Shown here: positions 17,300 to 26,200 of the stretch, in pieces | Layout of the letters: every line of letters begins with the position of its first letter | How positions within the stretch are numbered: the stretch's first letter is position 1 | Virus record (IMG/VR): IMGVR_UViG_3300025759_013899 | Coordinates: 1 to 28,947 of that record | Reading direction: 5' to 3' (one strand) | DNA length: 28,947 nt | DNA from: a virus | The notes under the pieces: model-generated | Databases searched by the model: none | What the model saw: only the letters and a program-made list of their open reading frames with translations | Told to the model about the DNA's origin: nothing | Translations under genes and position numbers: made by a program

Positions 17300-19180
17300 C
17301 TATCGTAAAGCTTTTATAGGTATATTAGCTTTGCTGGTTTCAGCATCTAGAATGCAGTCAGTGTCAAAAGGTTCAATACCTCTATTCATACAATAAACTA
17401 CTTTAGTACAAGTTACACACTCTACTGACTTGCTCATCATGCTACTTGCATCTATTTTGGTTTGCAATAGTTTAATTACGCTATGAGCTAGGCTATCTTT
17501 TATAACAATAACCTGCACCAAAAGGGATTTAAATCCTTTAGCTCTTATGCCATAGTTTCTATCCAATGACTGAAGCCAGTGATCTAATCCCCAAGATAAC
17601 TCACAGTATACCATGACAGGTGCTTTGAAAGTTACACCAATACCCATAGATATTTGAGCTACTATTACCGCCCCCTCTAGCTCATTAAATTTCTTCTCGC
17701 AATCAGCATGGCTTTTAGTAGTGGAGTCATACCTAAGAATAGGTACATCTAATCTACCTAACTTAGTAACTAAGGTGTTTAATGTCCATTGGTGTTTTGC
17801 CCAGACTATAACTTTTTTACCGTTGGCTACATGTGAACTGACTAATTCTATACAAGAATCAATTACTTCCGTTGTTCCTACTAAACCTACATCTCTACCT
17901 GGGTCCTTAGTTTCCACAGAGCATTTAGATGTATAAGGGTTTATTTCGTTAGCTACGCAGTTTTGTAACTTAGGGCAGGCATCACAAATTGTAGGATCTT
18001 TCCGGCTCTTATATATAAAGCCCGAAGATAATTGAGCTAGCCTAGTCATAGCTACCAGAGGGTTATCTACTTCAGATAAAGCTAGTTCACCTACTTGTAT
18101 AGGAAGCTCCTTAACTACTTGGTTATATAGCTTTTTTGTTTTAGAGCTAGGTTCTATCTCTATAGTCTGGATAACTCTTTCAGGTAAGTCTAAACACTCC
18201 TCGGCAGTTCTTCGTAAAGATATAGAAGTTACTAGCTCATTAAGTTGGTCTAGGTTTTTCCAGCCAATAACTATGTGCTTGTTAAAGGGGCTTTTTAACG
18301 TATAGGTGTTTTGAAACTGCCAGCTATTAGGAACTAAAAACTGGCCTAAGGCTTTTAGCTGCCCCCATAAATGCATAGGAGAGCCTAAGGAAGGAGTACC
18401 ACTTAGTAGTAACCTCCTGTTGACTACTTTATTACTAAGCATCTCCAATACAGCTTTAGTTTTACCACTCCTAGGGGATCTAAGAGAGTGGCTTTCGTCT
18501 AGAATTACATCTGTGTATGGTACTACCTCTTGCAGCAGTTCTTTAGCTACTCTACATGTATCATAGGTAACCACTAAGCCTAGAGACTTAGGGTTTTGTA
18601 AAGCTTTTTCTATCTGAGATTTCCTAGCTTTACCTGTTTTAGTAATAGGTGTTAAGGTAAATTCCTGTTTACTATGAAACTCCATTTCGTTTTTCCAAGT
18701 AAATTGATTTACTTTTAAGGCTACTATTAGCCAGAACCTTTTACTTGCAGTATTGTTAACATGCATAATTAGATCACAACCTATTTTGGTCTTACCTAAG
18801 CCAGGATCTAAAAATAGGCCTACTCTAGGGGTATGTATAGCCAGGGCTAATGCACTTTTTTGATGGTCGTACAAAGGTACCTTAGGTACGTAGCCATCCA
18901 GGTTATCACTAGCTATACTAGACTCTGCCTTTTTTAGGTCGCAATCTAGTTGTGCTATACTAGGTAGTTTATTAAAGGTAGCTATGTCTTCTAGCTCTTT
19001 AATGTCATCTAGAACAAATCTGCCGAAAGGAAACATGCCTGGAGCAAACCATGTAGATTTATCCTTGCCATACGCCCTCATTCCAAATATGTTATTTACT
19101 ACAGGTACATCTTTAGGGGTTACTCCAGTAATGACTATTACTGGATCCCCTCCTACGCTGTTGGTTGTTTTTACTTCCAT
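17300..19180 (-). CDS. SNF2-like superfamily 2 DNA helicase/translocase with two cysteine modules
   Basis: The 626-aa protein has a helicase core with motif I LDPGLGKT (124-131), motif II DESH, motif III LLLSGTP, and a motif VI-like segment QSLDRNYGIRAKG, in line with SNF2/SWI2-type enzymes. A substrate-binding N-terminal part (1-100) precedes it. Two cysteine modules with exactly the same spacing, C-x2-C-x5-C-x11-C, occur at residues 399-420 and 588-609, each ending in a Pro-Tyr/Phe-x-x-x-Cys pattern; they probably bind zinc or an Fe-S cluster. The start ATG 19180 has AGGAGG 5 bp upstream. It heads the minus-strand replication operon and is divergent from portal. The likely role is remodelling or branch migration during replication and recombination. 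Confidence 0.9.
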   Translation of the reverse strand: MEVKTTNSVGGDPVIVITGVTPKDVPVVNNIFGMRAYGKDKSTWFAPGMFPFGRFVLDDIKELEDIATFNKLPSIAQLDCDLKKAESSIASDNLDGYVPKVPLYDHQKSALALAIHTPRVGLFLDPGLGKTKIGCDLIMHVNNTASKRFWLIVALKVNQFTWKNEMEFHSKQEFTLTPITKTGKARKSQIEKALQNPKSLGLVVTYDTCRVAKELLQEVVPYTDVILDESHSLRSPRSGKTKAVLEMLSNKVVNRRLLLSGTPSLGSPMHLWGQLKALGQFLVPNSWQFQNTYTLKSPFNKHIVIGWKNLDQLNELVTSISLRRTAEECLDLPERVIQTIEIEPSSKTKKLYNQVVKELPIQVGELALSEVDNPLVAMTRLAQLSSGFIYKSRKDPTICDACPKLQNCVANEINPYTSKCSVETKDPGRDVGLVGTTEVIDSCIELVSSHVANGKKVIVWAKHQWTLNTLVTKLGRLDVPILRYDSTTKSHADCEKKFNELEGAVIVAQISMGIGVTFKAPVMVYCELSWGLDHWLQSLDRNYGIRAKGFKSLLVQVIVIKDSLAHSVIKLLQTKIDASSMMSKSVECVTCTKVVYCMNRGIEPFDTDCILDAETSKANIPIKALR

Positions 19181-19205
19181 AAAACCTCCTATGTAAACAT
19201 CCTAG

Positions 19206-19225
19206 GCGTATACTTATAACATAAA
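19206..19225 (+). promoter_or_regulatory. Candidate phage promoter upstream of portal
   Basis: GCGTATACTTATAACATAAA differs at only two of 20 positions from the element at 23155-23174, and both lie at a matching distance (43 and 47 bp) from the start codon of a plus-strand gene. It does not look like a host -35/-10 pair. The likely reader is the phage polymerase or a core enzyme with the phage sigma factor. An ATGT-AA-ACAT inverted repeat lies just upstream (19191-19200). Confidence 0.65.
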
Positions 19226-19248
19226 AATCTAAAAATTAAGGAGTTAAT

Positions 19249-20982
19249 ATGTTGGGAGACTTGCCTAATATAACCGCACCTCCAGGTACAGGTACTTACA
19301 GTGACCCAATGAGACTTTGGGCACATAGTTTCTCACCTAGAAACTTAAAGCAACTATTTAGATGGACTGAATACTTATACTATAATTCTGCCCAGATATT
19401 TGCAGGTGTGCGTAAGTATGCAGAATACCCTATTACTGAGATAGAGTACCTTTCTAGTAGCGATAAAATAACTTCTATCTACAAAAAATTGCTAGAGGAT
19501 GTACTAGGTATAAAGCAGCATTTAATAAAGGCCTCGATAGATCTGCATGTATACGGCAATTCTTTTGTATCACTACACACCCCCTTTAGAAGGCACTTAA
19601 GGTGTTCTAAGTGCAATCATATGGAATCTGCTTCTACACTAGACTTTAAGTACAACCCTAACAAAGCTACCTTTAAGCATACTTGCGCTGATTGTGGGCA
19701 CACTGGGGAATCTGTTGTCGTAGATAAAAAAGAATTAGCACCAGACAAGTTAAACATTATTAGGTGGGATCCTAAGCTAATACAATTAAATTATAATAAC
19801 ATAACCAATGAAACAGAGTACTATTTAAGTATTCCCAGCAACTTAAAATCAAAGGTTATGTCGGGAGATAAGCATCTAATACTAACCCTACCCATGAATG
19901 TACTAGAAACAGTAGCTGAAGGAGAGTTATTTAAGTTTAACAAAGATGCTATATTCCACATGAAAGCAGATGCCCCTTCTGGTGTAGATAGTGGTTGGGG
20001 ATACCCACCGCTAGTAGCCTGTATGCCTCTTTTTTACCATGCAAGTGTACTAAGAAAAGCTAATGAATCTATCGCTTTAGAAAGAATAGTACCCATGCGT
20101 GTAATGCATCCTCAGGCTATATCTGGAAATGCAGATCCCATTCTAAGCTTATCTATGGGTAAGTTTATGCAGGAGGTGGAGGATAATCTTAAGAAGTGGC
20201 GTAGAGATCCTAATCACATTATGATGAGTCCAGTAGCTGTAGGCGTATCTCAGGTGGGAGGAGAAGGTAGAGCTCTCATGGTAAATGCGGAGATACAGCA
20301 GGCAGAGGATAACATAATAGCAGCTATGGGCTTTCCTAAAGAGTTTGTATACGGAGGACTTAGCTACACAGGTAGCAGTGTTACGCTTAGAATGCTTGAG
20401 AATCAACTAGAGTCTTCTGTGTTTCAGCTTTCTAGATTGCTAACTTGGATTACCGATAAAATATCCAACTATCTAAATTGGGATAAGTGCAAAGTATCTT
20501 TAGGTGACTTTAGAATGATTGATGATATACAACAAAAGCAACTAGTTATGCAAATGTTTCAGATGGGTATGGTGTCTAAAACTACTATGGCAGAAGCTCA
20601 TGGCATAAATATGAGTGAAGAGCGGGAAAAAATTAAACAAGAGAACCTGATGGATGCTAGATTCCAAAAAGAATTAGAACTAGATATGATGGATCTACAA
20701 AAAGATATGAGTCAGCAGGCTAGACAAATGGCTGCAGAACAACAGGGCGGAGGTCTTAACTACGACCAACAAGCTGTTATTGGGCAAGCAGAGCAGTTAG
20801 CTATGCAGCTATTGCAGATGGATCCAGGATCTAGAAAATCACAACTAGCGAGTTTACAGTCAGAAGATTATGTGATGTACTCTGTAGTTATACAAAGAAT
20901 GGAACAGCTACAACTAGATCAAAAAAACCAAGCCCTTCAGCAAGCAGGTATGGCTGGTGGTGGCGGACAACCTATGATGTAA
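19249..20982 (+). CDS. Portal protein with inserted zinc ribbon
   Basis: The 577-aa protein fits a phage portal, the dodecameric ring at the capsid vertex. Evidence is the length, the plus-strand late position, the N-terminal PGTGTYSDPMRLWAHSF region, the wing and stem segments (GSSVTLRMLENQLESSVFQL, LTWITDKI) and the Gln- and Met-rich C-terminal crown with long helices (QKELELDMMDLQKDMSQQARQ). A zinc ribbon, Cys119-x2-Cys122 and Cys146-x2-Cys149, is inserted in the wing. The C-terminus ends in a Gly-rich GGGGQPMM tail. The start has AAGGAG 7 bp upstream. It is the first gene after the candidate promoter at 19206 and is followed 11 bp later by a small gene. The family name rests on overall pattern, so some uncertainty remains. 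Confidence 0.85.
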   Translation: MLGDLPNITAPPGTGTYSDPMRLWAHSFSPRNLKQLFRWTEYLYYNSAQIFAGVRKYAEYPITEIEYLSSSDKITSIYKKLLEDVLGIKQHLIKASIDLHVYGNSFVSLHTPFRRHLRCSKCNHMESASTLDFKYNPNKATFKHTCADCGHTGESVVVDKKELAPDKLNIIRWDPKLIQLNYNNITNETEYYLSIPSNLKSKVMSGDKHLILTLPMNVLETVAEGELFKFNKDAIFHMKADAPSGVDSGWGYPPLVACMPLFYHASVLRKANESIALERIVPMRVMHPQAISGNADPILSLSMGKFMQEVEDNLKKWRRDPNHIMMSPVAVGVSQVGGEGRALMVNAEIQQAEDNIIAAMGFPKEFVYGGLSYTGSSVTLRMLENQLESSVFQLSRLLTWITDKISNYLNWDKCKVSLGDFRMIDDIQQKQLVMQMFQMGMVSKTTMAEAHGINMSEEREKIKQENLMDARFQKELELDMMDLQKDMSQQARQMAAEQQGGGLNYDQQAVIGQAEQLAMQLLQMDPGSRKSQLASLQSEDYVMYSVVIQRMEQLQLDQKNQALQQAGMAGGGGQPMM

Positions 20983-20993
20983 TGAGGTAACCT

Positions 20994-21359
20994 ATGACTA
21001 CAGATAATGATTTTATAAACACCATAAGCCAATTAGCAGGGAATCAAGACGGGCCTTCCTTACCTGATCCCTTTCCTAATATACCTAATCCTCCAGAAGG
21101 GTTTAACTCTGAGGCTAATCCTATTAGCACTGAAGGAGTTACTGTAGACCCCCCTGAATGGGCTAAGAAAAAGAAGGTGGAACAATATATACCTTATGCT
21201 AGAGTATTCGTAATCACAGATGAAGGTAACCCTGAGTACGATAATATACTTAGGCGCGGGGCTAATGGTGAAATCGTACTAGCTAAAAAAGAAGTAGCAG
21301 ATTTAAAGGGCTCTCCTGGGTTTAAAGTATACCTAGAGTGGATGGAACCTGTAAGCTAA
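20994..21359 (+). CDS. Hypothetical protein, cotranscribed with portal
   Basis: The 121-aa product starts 11 bp after portal with GAGGT upstream of ATG 20994. The first half is Pro- and Asn-rich and likely disordered (LPDPFPNIPNPPEGF), and the second half is a small folded part (YIPYARVFVITDEGNPEYDNILRRG) ending in EWMEPVS. No membrane segment or catalytic motif is seen. Position suggests a head-associated or scaffold-like protein, but nothing in the sequence proves this. A strong inverted repeat follows the stop. Confidence 0.7.
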   Translation: MTTDNDFINTISQLAGNQDGPSLPDPFPNIPNPPEGFNSEANPISTEGVTVDPPEWAKKKKVEQYIPYARVFVITDEGNPEYDNILRRGANGEIVLAKKEVADLKGSPGFKVYLEWMEPVS

Positions 21360-21366
21360 AAAAAGA

Positions 21367-21402
21367 GCTAAGGTAACTTGCTACCAAAATAGTTACCTTA
21401 GC
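21367..21402. terminator. Probable terminator after the portal operon
   Basis: GCTAAGGTAACT (21367-21378) and AGTTACCTTAGC (21391-21402) are perfect 12-bp complements around a 12-base loop, 8 bp after the stop of the 121-aa gene. A-rich sequence precedes and CTTTAA follows, so the U-run is short. It lies between convergent genes and could stop transcription from both sides. Confidence 0.7.
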
Positions 21403-21428
21403 CTTTAACTAGAAGAATTTAATCAAAA

Positions 21429-21491
21429 TTATTTTTTTGGTTTTGGGAATGCGTTTTTTAATACGTCCCAGTCGATGTTACATTGTATCAT
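21429..21491 (-). CDS. Possible 20-residue microprotein
   Basis: ATG 21491 overlaps the TGA of the upstream 171-aa gene as ATGA, and AAAGGAG lies 6-7 bp before it, an unusually good site for such a short frame. The 20 codons end in TAA at 21429 and encode a peptide with a WDVLKNAF amphipathic core and a Lys/Pro-rich tail (PKPKK). It resembles nothing that I recognise. The coupled start and strong site support translation; chance cannot be excluded for so short a frame. Confidence 0.45.
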   Translation of the reverse strand: MIQCNIDWDVLKNAFPKPKK

Positions 21492-22003
21492 CGTTTTCTC
21501 CTTTCGTATCCATTCCTGTTGTGTTTTCTTTTTAGTTCAGCTAACACCTCCGGATGGATAAAACCGGCATTCATGTCCACATACACAAAAGGGTCATGCC
21601 GACCACCCCCAGTGCGTCTAGGCCCAGCTAGCAGTACGTCATCAGGGTCAAAGACCCGATTGCCGACTACCATGTCTCCATCCTCATCTATGCCTTGCCA
21701 TTTACCAGTATAGCAAGGCCCAGACTCTGGAAATACCATAGTGGGTTGACCTTTCTTAGGTGTTCTAGAGTAATAGGCATATGCAATGCCTGCACCCAAG
21801 ATGCCTCCGATAAGGAACAGAGACACGCTAGCAGTGGAAATAAATCCTCTAACCCCAGTTAGATTCTCTTCTTCCCACTCCTGAGCGCACCTCACTAGGT
21901 AAGGATCTACCTTTACTAGTATTCGCTTTTTTGGATACCAGTAAAGGGTTCCGCCTATTTTTCTCCCAATATCGCTTCTACCTCCTCTTGGTATTGATAC
22001 CAC
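21488..22003 (-). CDS. Hypothetical membrane protein
   Basis: The product is up to 171 aa with one clear transmembrane helix at about residues 54-77 (STASVSLFLIGGILGAGIAY), flanked by a basic N-terminal part (RKIGGTLYWYPKKRILVKVD) and a soluble C-terminal part with Asp- and Gly-rich turns. The start is uncertain: GTG 22003 overlaps the preceding gene by 49 bp and has a poor site, while an ATT at 21970 lies 9 bp after GAGGAGGT. The gene is the second of a minus-strand cassette between portal and RNA polymerase and is more G+C-rich than its flanks. It may be a membrane-acting accessory (moron) protein, but no function can be named. Confidence 0.65.
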   Translation of the reverse strand: MVSIPRGGRSDIGRKIGGTLYWYPKKRILVKVDPYLVRCAQEWEEENLTGVRGFISTASVSLFLIGGILGAGIAYAYYSRTPKKGQPTMVFPESGPCYTGKWQGIDEDGDMVVGNRVFDPDDVLLAGPRRTGGGRHDPFVYVDMNAGFIHPEVLAELKRKHNRNGYERRKR

Positions 22004-23091
22004 CAGGGGTGATCTAGTTCCTTGCGGAACTGATCAACCCCTAAGCAGTCCTTAGGTTCCCTGAAGGGTATCAGGGTACCCTCAGGGCTGATAGAGTCTT
22101 CCAAACCGAACTCAGTTCGGATGAAGGACATTCTAGAAGCTAGAGAGGACTCACTAATTTCCCACTCCACTAGCTTAGCTTCTAGCTTTATTAGATTGTC
22201 AAACTCATCAACCCCTACCTCAACCCACGCAGCTAACTGAGTGGCTGACTCTTCACAGGGTGTGCCTGGGCGCACAAACCCTGCGAAGGCTTTAGGTATG
22301 TCCATACATTGAACATACGAAGCATAGGCTAGTGCCGTCAGGTCCTTCAGTCTCTCGACTTTTGGAGCCCAAGTGACCTCTAGTTTCTTTCGCTTTAGGT
22401 TAGCAAAGAAACTAGATCTAGAGGCCTTAGCCTCTGCTGCTTTGGCTTTCACCTCAGCCTCAGCTTTCGCCTCGGCCTCAGCTTTCGCCGCAGCATTGGC
22501 TTTTTCTTCCGGGCTAATAGAGTTCAAGACTCTTTTACGAGTACGACTCTCTAGCCCCGTGGCTGCCTCTAGGAGTTGGCAATAAGTTCTGATTTTACCC
22601 ATGAACTTAACTGCCACTGTTTTTTTAGTAAGCATAAGACCTAAGCCTCTTGCTACTAGAAACTTGCCTGCTGGAGGCTGGGGGTGCTCTTCTACAACCC
22701 GCAACAACCTTTGCTGGTTGTCCAGCTTGTGTTGCGTCATTCCACTCTTCCCCATCTCTAGATAGGCAAAGCCTACTGTAACGTAGGATAGGGTGCTGTT
22801 CTCAGACACCGATAGCAATCTACATCCATAGGCTCTCTTTTCAGTACCTTTAAGGGCTTTTTTAGCGATACTGATCAGAGTACTTTGACTCTCAGAAGTG
22901 GGTTGCCCCTTCGAGTCAAGTTCTAGAACCCACTTATTACGTGGGTATTGACTGAGTAAAGCTTTACCTTGCTCAGTCTGGCAGATATTCTTTAACCCCT
23001 CCGCCTGGGGGTTTCTAGAAACATCCGAACCCCCTAGGGTGGTTCCGAATGATGAGGATTTAGTACCTCGATTTTTTTGTTTTTTAGTCAT
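21955..23091 (-). CDS. Hypothetical protein of the inserted minus-strand cassette
   Basis: The 378-aa protein starts at ATG 23091 behind a strong AAGGAGG 6 bp upstream. It has a basic disordered N-terminus (KKQKNRGTKSSS), a folded part to about residue 190, an Ala/Glu/Lys coiled segment (KANAAAKAEAEAKAEAEV, about 201-220) and a second folded part. No catalytic motif is recognised. Base composition is higher in G+C than in neighbours: 32 of 60 for 22021-22080, against 20 of 60 for 24001-24060 in the polymerase gene. Orientation opposite to the structural genes and a separate upstream region suggest an acquired accessory gene. Function unknown. Confidence 0.75.
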   Translation of the reverse strand: MTKKQKNRGTKSSSFGTTLGGSDVSRNPQAEGLKNICQTEQGKALLSQYPRNKWVLELDSKGQPTSESQSTLISIAKKALKGTEKRAYGCRLLSVSENSTLSYVTVGFAYLEMGKSGMTQHKLDNQQRLLRVVEEHPQPPAGKFLVARGLGLMLTKKTVAVKFMGKIRTYCQLLEAATGLESRTRKRVLNSISPEEKANAAAKAEAEAKAEAEVKAKAAEAKASRSSFFANLKRKKLEVTWAPKVERLKDLTALAYASYVQCMDIPKAFAGFVRPGTPCEESATQLAAWVEVGVDEFDNLIKLEAKLVEWEISESSLASRMSFIRTEFGLEDSISPEGTLIPFREPKDCLGVDQFRKELDHPWWYQYQEEVEAILGEK

Positions 23092-23111
23092 ATATACCTC
23101 CTTAGGTTGAC

Positions 23112-23127
23112 TAGGTTTTTAAACCTA
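23112..23127. promoter_or_regulatory. Palindrome in the divergent control region, possible operator
   Basis: TAGGTTT-TT-AAACCTA is a perfect inverted repeat 28 bp upstream of the candidate promoter before RNA polymerase and 20 bp upstream of the divergent 378-aa gene. Its symmetry fits a dimeric repressor site, although a hairpin at the 5' end of the minus-strand transcript is also possible. CACAC/GTGTG (23131-23152) flanks it. Confidence 0.4.
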
Positions 23128-23154
23128 CCCACACTTTATGATTAGGGTGTGTGA

Positions 23155-23174
23155 GCATATACTTATGACATAAA
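23155..23174 (+). promoter_or_regulatory. Candidate phage promoter upstream of RNA polymerase
   Basis: GCATATACTTATGACATAAA matches the element at 19206-19225 in 18 of 20 positions and lies 47 bp before the ATG of the polymerase gene. Conservation of sequence and distance across two unrelated upstream regions is the evidence. If the phage polymerase reads it, the gene would be under positive autoregulation; that is inference. Confidence 0.65.
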
Positions 23175-23201
23175 CCAAAGTATTTTTGTGAGTGTGATTC
23201 T

Positions 23202-26200
23202 ATGGCTATTAATACAAGACGTCTGTTTTTAACCCCCGAAGAGAGACAAAAACTTCTACGTGAGAAAACAATGGAGGAGTTAAAGGTCTATTTTCCTATA
23301 ATAGGCACTCACCACACTATAGAAGCGGATAACTTTCAGGTTAAAGAGAAGCCTGTAAGCTACAAAGACCACAAAAAAGCCCTGTTTAAAGGAGGATCTC
23401 TTTACGAACCCGTAAAAGCAGACTTAGTGGTGAAAGACAAAGAGGGGGCTGTAATTCAGCGTAAAAAAGGGCATACAGTAATGCACCTACCCAATGTTAC
23501 TTCTCATAATACTTTTGTAGTAGGTGGTAATGAATACGCTTTGAAACACCAGTTACGTACAAAACCTGGGGTATATACTCGTAGAAGAGGCAGTGATGAA
23601 TTAGAGTCTAGCTTTAACTTAGCTAAAGGAGCTAACTTTCGTTTATCACTAAATCCTGAAAAGGGTGGTATGCAAATGGAGTATGGATCTTCAAAGATAC
23701 CTTTGTACCCGATATTAAAACAAATGGGTTTACAAGATAACGATATATCTAAGTACTGGGGTACTAAATTAGTAGATAGAAATAGAGATCTTTACAAAAA
23801 TAAAGAGGAAGCATCGGTTAATAAGTTATTTAGTAAAATAGTGCCTAGAGCAGAGCAAGCATTAGCTACTAACTTAAAAGATAAATCTGCTGCTATATTA
23901 AGGGCCTATGATAATACTGTATTGGATGAAGAAACCACTGCTTCTACCTTAAAAAAAGGCTTTGCAAAAGTAACTCCAGAAAGCCTACTGGTAGCTAGTA
24001 AGAAGTTATTAAAAGTATATAATCAAGAGGAGGAAGAGGATGAACGGGATAGCTTAGAATTCCAAAAAGTAGTAGGACCTGAAGATATCTTTAAGGAACG
24101 CATAGCACTTAAAACCAGAGAGCTTCAATGGAAGATACGCAACAAGCTTGATTTAGCACCAAAAGTAGACCTTAAAAAGATAATGCCTACAGTAGCTACT
24201 GCAAATGAATTAAAAAAGTTTTTAAGTACTGCGCAGTTAGCTACTTTGCCATCGCAGATAAATCCAGTAGAAGTTATAGATAGCGCTTTAGCTGTAACTA
24301 GACTAGGCGAAGGTGGTATATCTAGCGGAATGGCAGTACCTGCCTCTGCCCGTAAGTTGCATAGTAGTATGCTTGGAATAATAGATCCGTTTAGAACCCC
24401 GGAATCTGCTAATACAGGAATAGACCAAAGATTTAGCATGAGAGCTCAAAGAGATGAGGCAGGCAATCTCTATGGAACATTTAAAGATAAAAAGGGTAGG
24501 ACAGTAGAAATTCCTGCTAAAGATATAGCTAACAAAGTAATAGCCTTTGCAGATCAAGATGTAAAGTCAGGTAGAGTAGATGCTATGGTTAGGGGTAAAA
24601 TAGGTAAAGTTTCGCCCAAAGAAGTAGATTACTATATAGATAAATCTGTAGACATGTATACATTAAATACCAATATGGTGCCTTTACTAGATAGTACCCA
24701 AGGAAACCGAGTAATAATGGGGGCTAAGATGGTAGGGCAAGCCATGCCTTTAGTCCATAGAGAAAAGCCACTAGTTACTAGTGGAGTTCATGGGGATGGT
24801 GGAGTAGAAGATTCCTTCGAACATATAGTAGGAACAAGCAGCACAAAGGGTATAACAAGCCAAGTTGATGGCACAGTAGCCAAAGTAACTAAGGATGAGA
24901 TTCATATAAAAGATGCTGCAGGTAAAATCCACATAGTAGAAGTACCTGAAGATATGCCTTTAGCCTCCAAAACTTTCTTAACGGGTGAAGTAAAAGTTAG
25001 ACCAGGAGACAAGGTTACTAAAGAGAAAACCATACTTATGGATACTAACTTCACTAAAGACGGCACTATGGCTTTAGGCAAAAACCTAAAAGTAGGTTAC
25101 TTAGCTTATCATGGTTTAAATAGTAATGACGCTGTAGTAATGTCTAAAGGTGCTACTGAAAAAATGGCCTCTATAAACATGACTAAGTATGTTATAGAGG
25201 ATGACAGAGATACCGTTATAGATAAAAATAAGCATTCAGCTAACTTCCCTAGACTATTTACAAAAGATCAATATAACAAATTGGATAGGGGCATAGTTAA
25301 AGTTGGCACTAAGCTAAAGGCAGGAGATCCAATAAGTACTGTTCTTAGAAAAAGAACCCCTAGCATAGAGAATCAGATATTAGGAAAAGTACATAAATCT
25401 TTACGTCAAGAGTACTCTGATTCTAGCGATGTTTGGGATAGGTCCTCAGAAGGTGAAGTTATCGCAGTAGAAAAAGAAGGAAAAAGAACTACTGTGGTGG
25501 TTAAAAGTATTGAGAAGCTTAAGATAGGGGATAAGGTTAGTAATAGATATGGAGGTAAAGGGGTAATTAGTAAGATAGTAGATGACGGAGACATGGTGCA
25601 GGATGAGGCAGGAAAGCCTATTGATATACTATGGAGTTCTTTAGGGGTAGTTAGCCGCATAAACCCTTCTCAAGTAATAGAGACAGCGGCAGCTAAGGTA
25701 GCAGAGAAGACAGGTAAGCCTCTAGCTATACAGTCTTTTAAAAAGCGTAATAATGTTAAGTGGGTTAGAGATCTCATGAAGAAGCATGGAGTAAAAGATA
25801 AAGAGACTGTTTTCGATCCTATCACAGGTAAGAAGATACCTAACATCATGGTAGGGCCTCAATATACCTATAAATTATTTAAATCATCAGATACTAACTA
25901 TGCAGCTAGAGGTCTTAACGGTGGTTATGACGTTAACGATGCTCCCAGTAAGGGAGGGGTTACTGGGGCTAAAGGAACAGGTATAATGGAAATTAATGGG
26001 TTATTAGCTCATGATGCTAGAGACATACTCAAAGAAAACGCTATCTTAAAGGGAACTAGGAATACAGAGTTCTGGAGAGCCTTTCAACTAGGTAGACCTT
26101 TACCCCCTCCAAAATCAAACTTTGCTTTCGATAAGTTTAAAGGAATGTTAGCGGGTGCTGGATTAAGATTTAAACAAGAAGGCAACATGATGTCTATGGC

